This document shows positions 1 to 20,200 of a stretch of 64,000 nt of DNA, piece by piece. The notes under the pieces were generated by a model. The model ran no database searches and was not told the origin of the DNA. It worked only from the letters and a program-made list of their open reading frames with translations. Source of the stretch: Stichopus chloronotus (taxonomy: Eukaryota > Echinodermata > Holothuroidea > Aspidochirotida > Stichopodidae); assembly GCA_021234535.1 (NCBI GenBank), contig CM037846.1, forward strand, positions 18,493,814-18,557,813. Direction: 5' to 3'. Numbering within the stretch: the first letter of the stretch is position 1; each line of letters begins with the position of its first letter. A program made the position numbers and the translations under genes.

Positions 1-64
1 CAGGATGGAAATGGATACAGAGGGAAAGCCTTGGAGGCATCTCCGAAAGTCGATCCCCTTAAAA

Positions 65-257
65 CCATAAATGGTCATATCAGGGTTATCTCATTATGTT
101 AATTAGTATGCATCATGTCTCTTACGTCACAACTTTGACAAAGATTTAGACGGATCAACTTTTGCTGCAAAATTAGTTTTCTGGTTTCCTTGGAGAGAGC
201 TCGTCCGGGTTAAAAGAATCTCCTCTTATCTCGTAGAAATACCTTGGATACAATCTG
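65..257 (+). promoter_or_regulatory. Putative actin promoter with CArG box, TATA-like site and leader exon
   Basis: A perfect CArG box (CCATAAATGG, 65-74) fits the serum response factor consensus CC(A/T)6GG, which is typical of actin promoters. A CRE-like TTACGTCA lies at 122-129 and a weak TATA-like TTAAAAGA at 210-217. A strong donor (CTG then GTAAGT, cut after 257) could end a short non-coding leader exon. The matching acceptor (TTTATTACAG, ending at 1145) starts the 32-nt leader piece 1146-1177 directly before the actin ATG. The transcription start itself is inferred, not seen. Confidence 0.4.
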
Positions 258-1174
258 GTAAGTAGCTGCTAATACCATAAAATTGCAACATCATTTTTCT
301 TTTACCTCTCCATATTGTCAGGGAACTACAGCAAAATGGACGGTCGGTACCATGATGTTGACATGGTGGTTGCATTGTGGTAGTGGTTCTGGGAAAGACG
401 GCGTCCCTGGTTATTTGAAACATTCCATACATCCCATTCCGGCAGACCCCATGAAACTGCACCTCAAGGGCCTGTGCAATGTTAATTTCATTCAAAACCA
501 ATTAATTTATTTTACATCGTCAACTAAAGCTTTTGCTTGAAATCCAAACTTTGTCATCTACCATAGGCAGGATGAGTTACCCACCTCCAAAACAACAGAT
601 GCCTTATCTACGCCTTCGTCAGCCATCACGTAGCCTCATGCAGCTTCTTGTTCCATTAGTTTTCTCTCAGAATCTTGTGTCTGTAGAACTTCGGGATTAT
701 TTTTTTCCTTTGCCACTACAAGTTACTCTTTTCAAAATTCTTTCAACTATGTTTCATTATTTTTTTACAGTCAGTTTTCTCTATAATTTTGTTCATGTCA
801 TTCTTCCGTGAATAGCAAAATGTTCTTTTATTGCACCATTGGCCCCTACCAAGATATTATATAGGGGTACAGGTGTAAACTTTATATTAACCAATACACT
901 CACATTAAATATATTTACTTTGAATTAATCTTAGAGAACATGTTACGGGATTGTGTGAATGTGTCTTTCCAAAAATGTTTCGTTAGGTGACACCGGACTT
1001 ACCGTACACAATCTGCCTAAAATGAACTTTGATTCTATATCTACAAAAATTCTTCAAAATGGTCTAGATTACCCAAATGTGGCTGCATTTTACTCATTAA
1101 CTGGTCCCAAGTGGTTGTTAGCGTCCTGTAATTTCTTTATTACAGAAAAGAGGAATCACGACTAAAAATAATAA

Positions 1175-8982
<7,808 letters not shown>

Positions 8983-9311
8983 ATATCTATATCAACCATT
9001 TAATTCTGTCTTCTTTCCATATGATGTTACGTATGATATTCTTTATATTTTTAAAACACTAATAAGAGTAACGATTTGGACAAGAAAGGGATGGTAAACT
9101 TTTCACTGTAGATTGACAAAAGTGACAAATGGTGAGAAGGAAGTGTCCTGTGTTCAAGCTTTGTTAATAAGAGGATCTGAGAACACATGTGTTACGAACA
9201 CTTTCGGTTGTTACTGTAAAAAGTAGAGCTAAAATCGTTTCTTCTGCAGTTCTCCCCTTGCTCTTTTCGGCACTTTTTCGGCAGATTTACCGTTTTACGA
9301 TGCTGGGTCTC

Positions 9312-9317
9312 ATTAAA
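9312..9317 (+). terminator. Possible actin polyadenylation signal ATTAAA
   Basis: ATTAAA lies about 330 bases after the actin stop with GT-containing sequence just downstream. No canonical AATAAA is closer. The call rests on position only. Confidence 0.3.
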
Positions 9318-9439
9318 TTACAATACTAATGATACGGTATCTAGTAACTGTATGTACGATCATGATGTGACTCTAAAACTTTGCCAAGGTTGGTTAACAC
9401 CATCATACTTGAAGTGCCTGTGATAGAATTTTATTGCAT

Positions 9440-9469
9440 TGACGTCACCTAACAACAGAGCGGTATATA
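9440..9469 (+). promoter_or_regulatory. CRE plus TATA box, candidate promoter
   Basis: A full palindromic CRE (TGACGTCA, 9440-9447) sits 16 bases before a TATATATA box (about 9464-9471). About 70 bases downstream, an ATG in good context (9538) opens a 13-codon ORF. No recognisable gene follows until 17.06 kb, so the target is unknown: a non-coding RNA, a distant first exon of the sulfotransferase gene, or a minus-strand transcript. Confidence 0.4.
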
Positions 9470-11440
9470 TACGGCCCTGCTCTGCCTAACAACAAACAAG
9501 GGCGCCCTGCCAAACGATAAACACACAAAAGTTAAGTATGGCTACCGCTCTACAGTCTATCCACAACCACACAAAATGAGCTTCCTTTCTTACATTTTAT
9601 GTATGACGTTTCCTGACGCCATGGTATTGTGAAGCTAAGGAACTAAAAGAGGTGATTTTTCAAGCATAGTATCTCAACATTTCGAACCTATTAAAAGATA
9701 ACACTCATGAAAACTATTTTATAAAACATAGAATGTACTGTGGGTGGCCACTTTGGCGAACAAGCATGCGTAACAGAAGGAATTTGACCCTTCTTATGAA
9801 AGGTATATAAATGTGTTTCCAACACCTCGTAAAATTATCTATTGTTACATCGAGACGTTGTTAAACCACTCAGATATTATCAAAATAGAAGGAAAATCTT
9901 ATCTCCTTTCCACTGATATCAGTTTTGTATCATTAAATTTCGCAGATGACTCAGGTACCCGTCAAATATAAGACGAATCAGTTGCGAATCAGTCGATCAG
10001 GACTACTTACGCTACATAAAACGATGGCAAGTTAGCAACCACCTACTCGTATGTGTAAAGGCGGGATGCAGTGCATACAAAATGCACACGGTAAGATAGC
10101 TGTATCCTAAATTGTTGATTATAGGCGATCATGTCAATTATACCTTGTCATGTTGGTGTTGCGAAAAGCTTATGTTATTTTCTGCAAATATCGTTTGAAA
10201 AATATCAAATTGATTCACAACGTTTGAAGGCACTGTTTGAGACTTGGGAAATAACAGTCTCTCTTCGATTGCATTTGTTTTTAAATATCGTACATGATAC
10301 CTAAAAAATCTGTCACTCTCAAAGAGAAGGGCAACTCAAATTGTGCACCTACCTTGCTATAATGGTAAAAAGAAAGCCTCATTTTGCGTTATTCAACAAA
10401 CAGTTTGCCGTCACTTGTTAGTCTAGTTCCACGACATGCCCTTGTTGAGACTTTCCAGTGTAGACGAGAATGTGAGATAATGGGTCACGTGACCTATGTA
10501 ACTCTGTGGTTGCGGATAGACTGTAAAGGTATGTGTACATAGAATAGCAGACACGCAACGTATAAAGATGTTAAATCTAGTGGCTTATCCTCACTGTGTA
10601 CCCCTGTGACTCCACATGCAAGGAGTCCAGCCTATCACTGTGGAGATGATTTAACACAGATCTCTATGAATTTGAAATTGCTGAGTTTTAAGCTCTTTCC
10701 TTCCAAATTTGTTCCAAACATCTTTGTAATCGTGATATAACTACACAGGGCAGTAGTGCTTCAGTGATATGTCCACCGGCGGATAGAATTCCTTTGTCTT
10801 AGAGAGGCTAAACTGGTGGTATATGAGGTCTAAGGGGAGTCCCTCGTCCCACCCCCACCCCCTCCTTCTTACCCCATTTCAGTAGATACGCCATGCTCTG
10901 TGATTGTTTAATCCAATTCAGTCAAATTACAAAAACTAATGTCATTCGAGTAACTTTTCTATTTTATTTTATCGGGGTGATGGGTTTTCATCAGAAAATA
11001 CACGAGAAACAAAAAAGTAGGAGAAAGACAAATAATTAAAGGTAAAATGTAACATCTCATTCAATTGGCTATTCTTTTTATGATTAGCAAATTCCAGGAA
11101 GATTTCTTTTTATTGTAATGTAAACCGCTACCATAATTTAAGCATTTTTCGATCAACAGTGCCTTTCCTTCTTCCATCTATCTCATAACGGCCACTTTCC
11201 GAACTCTGTGAACAAGAGTATCAGATAAGGCCCCGGGAAATTATTCGTTGACTTTTCTTGCCACTAAGTCTAATATGAATAATGTAATTGTTTGTCCCAA
11301 ATTTAGTGCAAATGCCTAAAATCTTTGTCATGATGACTTAGCGATGTTGCCATCTTCATAAAATAAAATGTGAACAAGACCTGAAACGCTTTCACATCTG
11401 TCCTCTCGTAAATCCTGTTTCCAGTCCTTCATTATCTGTG

Positions 11441-11497
11441 AATCATCATCACCACTACCATCATCAGCATCACCACCACCACCATCATCATCATAAC

Positions 11498-11531
<34 letters not shown>

Positions 11532-11625
11532 TACCATTATTATCATCATCATCATTATCATCATCAGCATCATCATTCATCATCATTATCATCATCATCT
11601 ATCATGATCATTCATCATCATCATC

Positions 11626-11657
<32 letters not shown>

Positions 11658-11666
11658 CATCATAAC

Positions 11667-11727
<61 letters not shown>

Positions 11728-11823
11728 TACCATTATCATCATCATCATCATAACCATCATCATCATCATCTACCATTATCATCATCATTATCATCATCAT
11801 CTATCATCATCATCATCATAACC

Positions 11824-11854
<31 letters not shown>

Positions 11855-11912
11855 CCATCATCATCATCTACCATTATCATCATCATCTATCATGTAATCA
11901 TCATTATTATTA
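11441..11912. repeat. Long (ATC)n trinucleotide array
   Basis: About 470 bases of ATC/CAT repeats with scattered ACC, ATT and CTAC interruptions. Both strands give artefactual poly-His, poly-Ser or poly-Asp reading frames. The interrupted pattern suggests an old, stabilised microsatellite. Confidence 0.95.
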
Positions 11913-12257
11913 ATAGAATCGTCATCACCATCGTCCAAGTTTATCTGGTATTTTTAACTATACAGGAAACTTCTGGTATATCAATTGAATGGTGCACTTC
12001 ACATGGAAATGCTATAGGCAGTCTGCAATGAAACGTACGAGTCTATTTATAGCTGAAAAATTCCAACTACCCGAAATGGGTCTTACACACATTTAACTTG
12101 ACACCTGTTGTACAACAGACTAGGTATACCGTACCACATTGGCAAGGACAAAAAAAAGAGAGAAAAAAAAAACAGCTGATATTGAAGTGTACAAAAGACT
12201 ACATAAAAATACGAATAACGAAGAATGTTACAAAGCTACGGAGCCCGGGAAGTGACA

Positions 12258-12520
12258 TGTGAAAATATTTTTTTTCAGGATTATCTCGAGATAATCAAAA
12301 GATCTCGAGATAATTATCTCGAGATAATTCATTAACCAGAGATAATCTTTTATCTCGGGATAATTATCTCGCGATAATAATTTATCTCGAGATAATCAAA
12401 ACATCTCGAGATAATTATCTCGAAATAATTCATTATCCCGAGATAATCTTTTATCTCGGGATAATTATCTCGAGATCTTTTGATTATCTCGAGATAATCC
12501 TGAAAAAAAATATTTTCACA
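12258..12520. mobile_element. Fold-back element built of ATTATCTCGAGATAAT palindromes
   Basis: The 263-bp segment begins TGTGAAAATA plus T8 CAGG and ends with the exact inverted copy. Each arm continues for more than 50 bases. The interior is a tandem series of the 16-bp perfect palindrome ATTATCTCGAGATAAT and one-base variants (GAGATAATCTTTTATCTC, TCTCGCGA). The whole can form one long hairpin or cruciform. No target duplication is obvious. A partial extra copy of the right tip (TATTTTCAGA) follows at 12531-12540. Confidence 0.85.
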
Positions 12521-13798
12521 AAAAAAAAAATATTTTCAGAAAAAATCAATTACGGTAGGTTTGTAAAGAAGTTGGGATTAGATGAAGCGCCTTAAGTCTA
12601 CGTTAACATTCAGCATCAAATTAGTAAGATGGTCTGCACTATTCGTTACACTACACAAACAGGGGAGAAGAAAATGCAATTTTCGGCACATTTATCTTCT
12701 TGATATAAATATATACATGCAGCAGGAAAGTTTAGGGCATGCGCCTTTCCTAGCCTCACACGTAATTGATGTAAATTTAGTACCGTCCTTCATCGCACAG
12801 CCAAAATAGTTTTGGAGACCGCCATCGAGTTATTTCACGGGGGCAACACGGAAGCTCAGATATCAGAGAAGTCGACCTCAGTCCTGTTTTAGTCTGGACA
12901 CTTGATACTGGCACTGCACACTTGATAAGCAAATCAACTAAAATAAAGCAAATTACTAGAGCAGAATGTGCTTCTTGACTGTAAAAAAATGGCCTCCTCT
13001 CATTTTCTGCCCTTTGATACAAGGCTGGAAACAGCATCTTTGCCACGTTTCTTTCAGGAGATAGTTCATTTATTAGAGCATTAATTACGGTAGAAAGAAG
13101 AGTCATCTAGTTTTTTCGGCTAAAAAATTCGCGGAACAGGGCCCTGTGATGGATATACGGCACTGAAAATAACCTACTGTACAGCAAAACTCCTAGGGGG
13201 AACAACTCTCTTTTGGAAAGAAGGCTGTTTTGAGCAAACAGACTTCGACATGGTAGTTTCTATAGGTATTTGCAACTGTTAGAAGCATAGCCAGTACTTT
13301 GGTGTGCTTTTGAAAACTCAGGAGTGACAGCACTTCCTGCTTTAATCAAGAATTAGGCTACATCAGTAAGTAAAATCACAAAGACAAAAAAATTCTGACC
13401 AGAAGAAACCGCACTCTCATTTTAAGTTTTGAAAGAAAACAAGAATTTGGAACGCAGGATGTAGTAATGCCTTCCTCCTAAATTACTTAAACATTCTAAC
13501 AGCAGTGCTTATCACTTTGGTGTCATAGTGATGACATTCTCGAGGGTGCTCACTTTCAAGTTACTGAAATGTGTAATTCGAAGCGTTGCACAAAATGGAG
13601 CGCACTCATCCACTAAAATGAAAAGCTCGTATTAGCTATTTTACTTTAATATTATATTTATTTTCTTGAGACGGTGTCAAGGACAACTTGTGTAAAGAAT
13701 TCCAGCTCCGCCTCCATCCCTGCAAAAAAATGTTTTTTAGTAAGATCGAATTTTCGTCATTAACGTGATTAAGAACAAGACACATGGGACATGTTTGA

Positions 13799-14775
13799 AA
13801 GGCAGTCACTCATCACGCCCAAGGGACATTTTTTGCTAGGGGTTAGCAAAATTCTCAATTGGTTCTGCTCTTTGATTGACAGCGACTGCGAAAGATGAAT
13901 AGTAGCTAGCTCATCATTGTGCAACATAAACAGGGCCCATCGGTTTGGTTCGACATGTGGAGAAGCTTTTGACAGGCTGTGGGAGGGACTAAAAGCAGGG
14001 AGATGCTAGAGAAGGAGATACAACGGGGCGGTTAAGTTATGCTAATCCTGTTAGATTTTCTCGGCGTGATAACTTTCAATTCATAAAGGGATGAGAACAG
14101 CTTAGAGTGCTGTTTTACTTTTGTGTGATCTATCTTACTTCTTGGGCATCCAAGTTATCTTCATTCACACCTGCTTGTAATCTTTGAAAAGGATTGCACA
14201 GCAAAAAGCTTTGATGAGAGGTTCGTTGCCGACAATCAACTCAGAACCACTGTCTCAAAAATCGAAACGACTGGCTATCTCTTTCGAATCAAGACAGACT
14301 GGTATATAAGAATAAGACATAGACCTTTGCCATATGCAAAGGACGAAAACGATCATAAGACTATATTTTACTGTTGCATTTTATCGATTTTCACTGATTT
14401 TCGCAAGTTTACAGAGGGTGCATCCATGTTCAATAAGTTACACAACATCAAATTTTTCCACTGCGATAGGCGTCGGACCGCGTCGGCGGAAGTTGAAAAC
14501 TGATTTTCAAGAATGACGACTGGCAATGCTATAGCTATAGACAAACTTTGTCGATGGATAATTTACAACGGAGTAGACAACATAGACCTTTCCCGTTAAG
14601 TTCCTAATACCCTTTAATCCCATTGAATCTTCAAGAGGTGAACAAAAGAGACGATTACGGCGGAAACGAGGCTACTTCTGTTGTATCTCCTTCTCTAGCA
14701 CCTCCCTGCTAAAAGTAAGTGGTTGAGAGAATTGAAACTGTCTGACAGGGGCGATGAGTGACTGCCTTTAAAGTA
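13799..14775. mobile_element. Long fold-back element with interrupted terminal inverted repeats
   Basis: The left edge (AAAGGCAGTCACTCATC, from 13799) recurs inverted at the right edge (GATGAGTGACTGCCTTT, to 14771). A second inverted match pairs GCTAGAGAAGGAGATACAAC (about 14008) with GTTGTATCTCCTTCTCTAGC (about 14681). The left arm carries about 180 extra bases between the two matching blocks. Related text (GGCAATGCTAT, GTTGTATCTCCTTCT, TCTCCCTGCTA) recurs at 41290-41497, so this is a dispersed family. No ORF is seen. Confidence 0.65.
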
Positions 14776-15651
14776 TTAGTTGATGACTGGAGGTAAAGCC
14801 TTTGAAAAGACTCCTAAAGTATTTTCCGCCTTATGTAATTAGTGTAGCCTAGCAACTGAATACATTCCTTTTGCATTCGAATGTATTTCGTTACAGTAAA
14901 GTCATTTTTCTGTTTTATATATACTTACAAGAATATGTTAGCTTATCGATCGATATTTAAACTTTAGCCCCAAAATCTTGATGTATCGTCCTACAAACTG
15001 TTTATTGCCGATAAACTTGAAATACAGCAAATAAGATTCACAGTCGAAACTCCATATTTATCATTGAAAATTCATATTTTTTATCTGTAAATAACTTTAT
15101 TGTATAAAAATTAAATTATTACGGATAAACATGGTTCATCTGTTAAGGAATCTCTTTTTCTACCGAAAATCCAAGTTAATGACCGATGATCTTGGTTTAA
15201 CGCTCGAAAAATCAAGATTTTTGGCAATAAAGGTAGGTTAGCGTTTGCATGTTTTCCATAAATGAATATGTTTTTGTTGTTGTTGTTGTTGTTGTTGGTC
15301 TTCTGTTGTAAACCCAGCTTTCTCCAACTAAAGAGCATTTGGCTTTTTATATGAGCCACCTTGAATCGGCATAAAATGAAATTTGTTACTCTCAATATAT
15401 AATTGTCCATGGGTGACCTTGCTCGGTACAGCCATTCTCATGGGGAGTAGGCCTACAGAGATTAAAAGTGGAATGTGAATTGAAAATTTTTTAGTGAAAA
15501 TCAAATTCAGTGTAATATGTCATAGCCTCTACAAAAGGCATTGTTTAAGCTCTACTTTTGCATAAATGAATATTCATATCCATTTCCATTGGTCTGTTGG
15601 ATTTCAAGTAATGGTGACTGAAACAAATGACACAGCCAAGAGAAAATAGTA

Positions 15652-15720
15652 TGGGGGGGGGGGAGGACATAGCTACCATTGTGGAGCCTTGGAAGGGCAA
15701 CAATTCCCCCCCCCCCCCTC
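15652..15720. repeat. Poly-G tract facing a poly-C tract
   Basis: A run of about 11 G (15652-15662) and a run of about 13 C (15706-15718) are separated by 43 bases, so the strand could fold with a G:C stem. The same arrangement occurs at 60784-60843. Confidence 0.8.
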
Positions 15721-17062
15721 CAAATCCTGTGTGTCCCACTGTATTTGAGGGATGTTGTATTTCTGTATTACACTGTAAATTGACCCCCCTCCTCAACACC
15801 CGAGAAAAACCATTGCGACGCTACCTAGGAGAGTTTAAAGGGGGGGGGCAAGTATAAACATGAAAAACTTAGGGAGCAGGCAGCTCAACCTACAGGTGAC
15901 CTTTGAGGAGTAACTTTATTTACCATATTCTGTGGCTCGAGCTGAAAAACACTTATTTCATCCAGATTTCTCTTGACTGCATTCCAGGTCACCGTACTAA
16001 GTGTAATGATACCGGTAAGGTTTTCCGTTTCTTTAGTTGTCGATTGCCTCCTATATAGTCATATAATCATAGTGGCCTATAGACTTGGCGGATGAAGGGT
16101 TAAGATAGTAGCCTATATACAAGCTTGTCTTGTGGGAAATGAACAGAAGACTGATTCACAACTACCTATAGTCCTCAACATCACGTCGGAACAGTTTTCT
16201 CACATCTGCAGGCAGACAGACTACGTTAATGTTCATACTACGGCCTGACCCACTTGGAGCTACCACGGGGAGCTTCATACATTAACTTACGAACATTCTT
16301 CTCGGGTTCAGGTCTTATATATTCAAATATCAAGCACTTTAAGTTAACAGATGGATGTTTTGCACCCCTTTTTCGTTTTTAAATCTATTTTAGTCTATTT
16401 AATTGGTGGTTGTTGTACCACCAATCACCCTGACCTGCCACTATTCAGTTCCGTATAGATCCCATCGTTCCATTTCCTGTGACTCCTAACAGTTCAAGAT
16501 ACCGTTACAGTGATGTGGCTAATGGCTCTAACAGCTGGCTGTAATACGCCAATTCCTCTTTGCAGTACCCGATCTATCAACAAACTTGCGCTAGTACACG
16601 CTGTGAATATTCACAATATGTGTTGAACAATCCAAGGGATGTTTCTTGTGTTTGTCTATTCAAGTGTAACACTGAATGAAACACGCGTTCTTCAGTCTTT
16701 GCTTTCAATGGAACGTTTCTGAGTAGAAATTAGGCCACAGTGAAGCAATCTGAGATACTATAGCACTAAAAATGCCACCAGTGCAAGAAAATTGCAGACT
16801 TACTATTATCCTGCTCGATTAAGGGATTTTCGCGTTTGTTTCTATATACCTTTATTTCATGAGATAATTATTTCCTTCGTTGGTGGTACATAGGTGATAA
16901 CTTATGAAGGTTTATCCTTGTTTGTGTAGTTTATGTGCTTTACTAAGTACATAGTAAATTGTTTCGCTACATTTTGGGCATCGACCAAGCTGAGAGGTTT
17001 ACCCTCTTAAGCTATCCCAGCCAAACTGAGTCGTCTTCTCATTCGACTTGATTGGTGCCACG

Positions 17063-17246
17063 ATGGTACCTCGTGAGATCCCCTCGAGAACGCGAGTGAA
17101 AGGGATCAGCATGATCACGTTGGGACTGTCAATAATACTGGTTTTGATCTTCGTAACTAACACCCTTCGGATACAAAAAGAGACGAAGCTAGCAGACGGA
17201 TACAGGAGGAGAGTTCATGTTCAACCATCGCATTCACGAATAAAAG
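17063..17246 (+). CDS. Sulfotransferase exon 1: cytoplasmic tail and membrane anchor
   Basis: The ATG has A at -3 and G at +4, with an in-frame TGA upstream at 17027. It encodes MVPREIPSRTRVKG, then the hydrophobic stretch ISMITLGLSIILVLIFVT, then a basic stem. The donor AAAAG/GTATTT leaves phase 1. Confidence 0.75.
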
Positions 17247-20200
17247 GTATTTTAATTACTATATACTGATTGACTCAGAAAGTGTTTGTTTTTTAAAAAA
17301 AGAAAAGAAACAACAACAACGAAGCAGACAAGTATGTACTGTAAATACTGCTTTATAGTTTTCATATAAAACGGGAAATGAATAATGTAAATAATGCCCT
17401 TTAATTATTATTATTATTATTATTGTTAATGTTGTTGTTTTTAGTGAGTTGATGACGTCAGGAAAGAGATTGTTACATCTGCAGTTGCTAGCCAGTGTTC
17501 ACTCTCAGAAAAAAAGGTTCCTTATTTAACCTGCATGAAGAACCCCCAGAATTTCTTATAAAATAATTTACCTGAATTACGTTAGGAAAAAGAAAGTTGT
17601 GTTTGGAACCTTTTCCCAGTAGGAGAACCTAGAAACCTATCTTTGTTCGTCAAGAAAGTTTTGTTCTGAGTTTCTGACACCTTTATTCATTACAAAATTT
17701 CATATCAGTGAGGGGTTAAAGTTGCAAAATTGGGTGTTGTATCTAAAATCACGTACTAAAAAAGAAAGTATTTGGAAGTTGCCTACACCTTTTTTTCGAA
17801 TTACTGTTGTTTCGGATTAAATTTAAACTTGGTCAGTTATGAAGGCCAATGTAATTAAGTTATACTTTCTTCTGGAGAACAGTTACGTAATAAAGGTATT
17901 AATTTTCAAATGAGAATGAGCACGTGTGTCATATGTAGGGAAAGTAAAATTTTTAATGTTTCTCATTCTTGTTCTTCCGGCGACGGAATATGAAGAGTGG
18001 GGAAGCCCCCTTTACGGAATGGTAAGTATAGCAATTCAAACTTAAATTTAAGTCAAAGGAGTATATACTTTTAGAATTCAATCTGAGGACAATAAATGCA
18101 TCAAAATTTTCTAAACACGTCATAATTACATATATATGGCAGAATATTAAGTGTTATACCAACAAAACAATAATTTGACATAAGGTATGTGTTATATTGA
18201 ACATCATATATGGAACATGTTGAAAATAGCAGTTTATTCCTCCCATTAGAAAGTTCGAATTTTATTTGTTTTTAGTCTTACATGCGTGCTGTTGCAGACA
18301 AGAAGAAAAAAGAGAAACGTTGGATGACCAAGAACAGAATAGATCCCTTAAGGATAGGCCACTTAATGGCTAGGCTACTAGGATAGGCTGAAGGATAGGC
18401 TACTAACAAAGGATAGGTTACTAACACGTCTGCACATGACATTCGATTAACACGCCCATAGAGTAGCAATAGGTATTGTTATGTTTTTTTTTTGGCCTCA
18501 AGGAGGGCGCCTTTGTTTGTTATGTGACGTCAGTGCAAGAGGCAGTATTAGTGTAAAGAATAACAGAAATTTACAGTTCCCAGAAGGTGCAAGAATAGCA
18601 ACAAAAAAAAAGATATGAATTGAAACAAAGGAAGCCTCCTCACAAATATATTAAATTCAGTCAATCCTTTTGTGATATCACGTGTTTACCTTCTCGAGAA
18701 TGCAACACGTTAATCCTGGTGGTGCGTCTTCCTACCGTTTCACTTTGTCGTAGTGTATCATGCAAGGAGATTTTCCTCAAGACATAATTTTGGCACAGGG
18801 CAAGACATTCTGAAAGGAAAAGATGTGAGCGTTTTTTTTTTTTTAATTTTCATGCATATGCATGAGATAACAGCTATACCTCGATGATGGCTTATGGTGG
18901 AATGATGAGTCCATTATTGGTAAACTGAACTAAAATAATCAGAAGAATGTCCAAAGAATCCGAGTGACTTACTCAAGGGTTGCATTGGGCATGCTGGAAC
19001 ATATGCTACTGGCCGGGGGCAAAATGGCCTGTGGGGCGCGGGGTGATGGGTTGTGTAACATACAGGCAACGTGTGACGAAATCATTCTCAGTTACAAGAC
19101 TGGCGAAATTGTGTTCATTTTTAAAACGGTAAGAATATTGAAATGGAATATGCTACCATGCTACACAGTCAAAGCTGCATAGGCCAATATTTCACAATTT
19201 TGCATCTCACGAGTATTCAATTGTAAAACTTATCTTCCTTCGACCATCTCCATGTCAGTTGGGAAAATTGTGGGTAACCAACAAAATCTGATCTCACCCA
19301 GCCCCACCATCGAAACTTGCGCATGCCACTACAACGAATGAATTGGCATCGTAAAAAACAATGTTTTCCAGACATTTATTCTCTGTGATAAACGTTTCTA
19401 CAGTTCTGAACCAGAGCGTAATTTTCTGTTATAATGGGCCCCAGCCTAGCTTTTTACTGCATATATGAGCTTTTTGTAAAACACCAGTCTCTCCACAGCT
19501 TTTGTCTATTTATTCTGCATCTACAATGTAACAAAATCAACAATTTACAGCCCACAATACTTTCTTGTTTTGTGGAAGTATTTATGTTCGAAAGTCTAGG
19601 AATTGTAAAATTATGATGGGAGCGCTATTTCATGGATATGAATATTTATATACCAATGACTCTTATTGGCTAGCCCGATTTACGAACTAAGCTGTTGTTG
19701 ATGGCTGATAACTTTGGCAAGTATAAAGCAATTTCAGGGGTATCACCGACTGGTCACTCTATTTACAGAACCATGTGATATTTTTCAACGCCATTCCTAA
19801 AACCGGTTGTCGAAGTATCGTGAGGGCGGCGACATTTCTAATTGCCAAGCGCCAGCATTCCACTGAATTTAATGCAGCCATTATACCCGTGAGTATGTAT
19901 AACCTGTTACGTTTTCTGAATTTTTTAAAATTTCATATCTTCTATGTAGTGGTTGAAATATGCAGGCCTTTCTTCAAAAACGGTAAATCAGTCCTTAAAC
20001 GGTATTTATTTTACGACGCTAGATGACAAACGCCCCACAGTGGGAGGATATCGGTGGCTTACATATTTCAATTTTACATGGAGGGACTACCACTTTAACA
20101 ATGATACAAATATATCTTGACTTCTCGACAATAATTCTACAACTGGAACAAATAAAAAATCTTGACAAATAGATTTTAACTTTCTAGACAATAATTGAAT

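Larger units (their letters stand above)
8983..17062. other. Intergenic region between actin and the sulfotransferase gene
   Basis: No ORF here resembles a known protein. Contents are listed separately: the CRE/TATA pair, the (ATC)n array, the 12.26-kb palindrome, the 13.8-14.8-kb fold-back and the G/C tract pair near 15.7 kb. A (GTT)n run lies near 15264-15296. The stretches between these, and 15.9-17.0 kb, show nothing I can name. Confidence 0.6.

Noticed and set aside
11438..11665. Poly-His/Ser frame on + and poly-Asp frame on - in the ATC array
   Set aside because: Translation of a trinucleotide microsatellite; every frame is open without being coding.
12777..13106. 109-codon minus-strand frame
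   Set aside because: No recognisable motif, no supporting splice sites or neighbouring exons; could be a chance frame or transposon relic.
18964..19182. 72-codon frame ending near a GTAAGA donor, inside the sulfotransferase locus
   Set aside because: No good acceptor, its phase was not shown to fit, and the sequence does not resemble the family stem.
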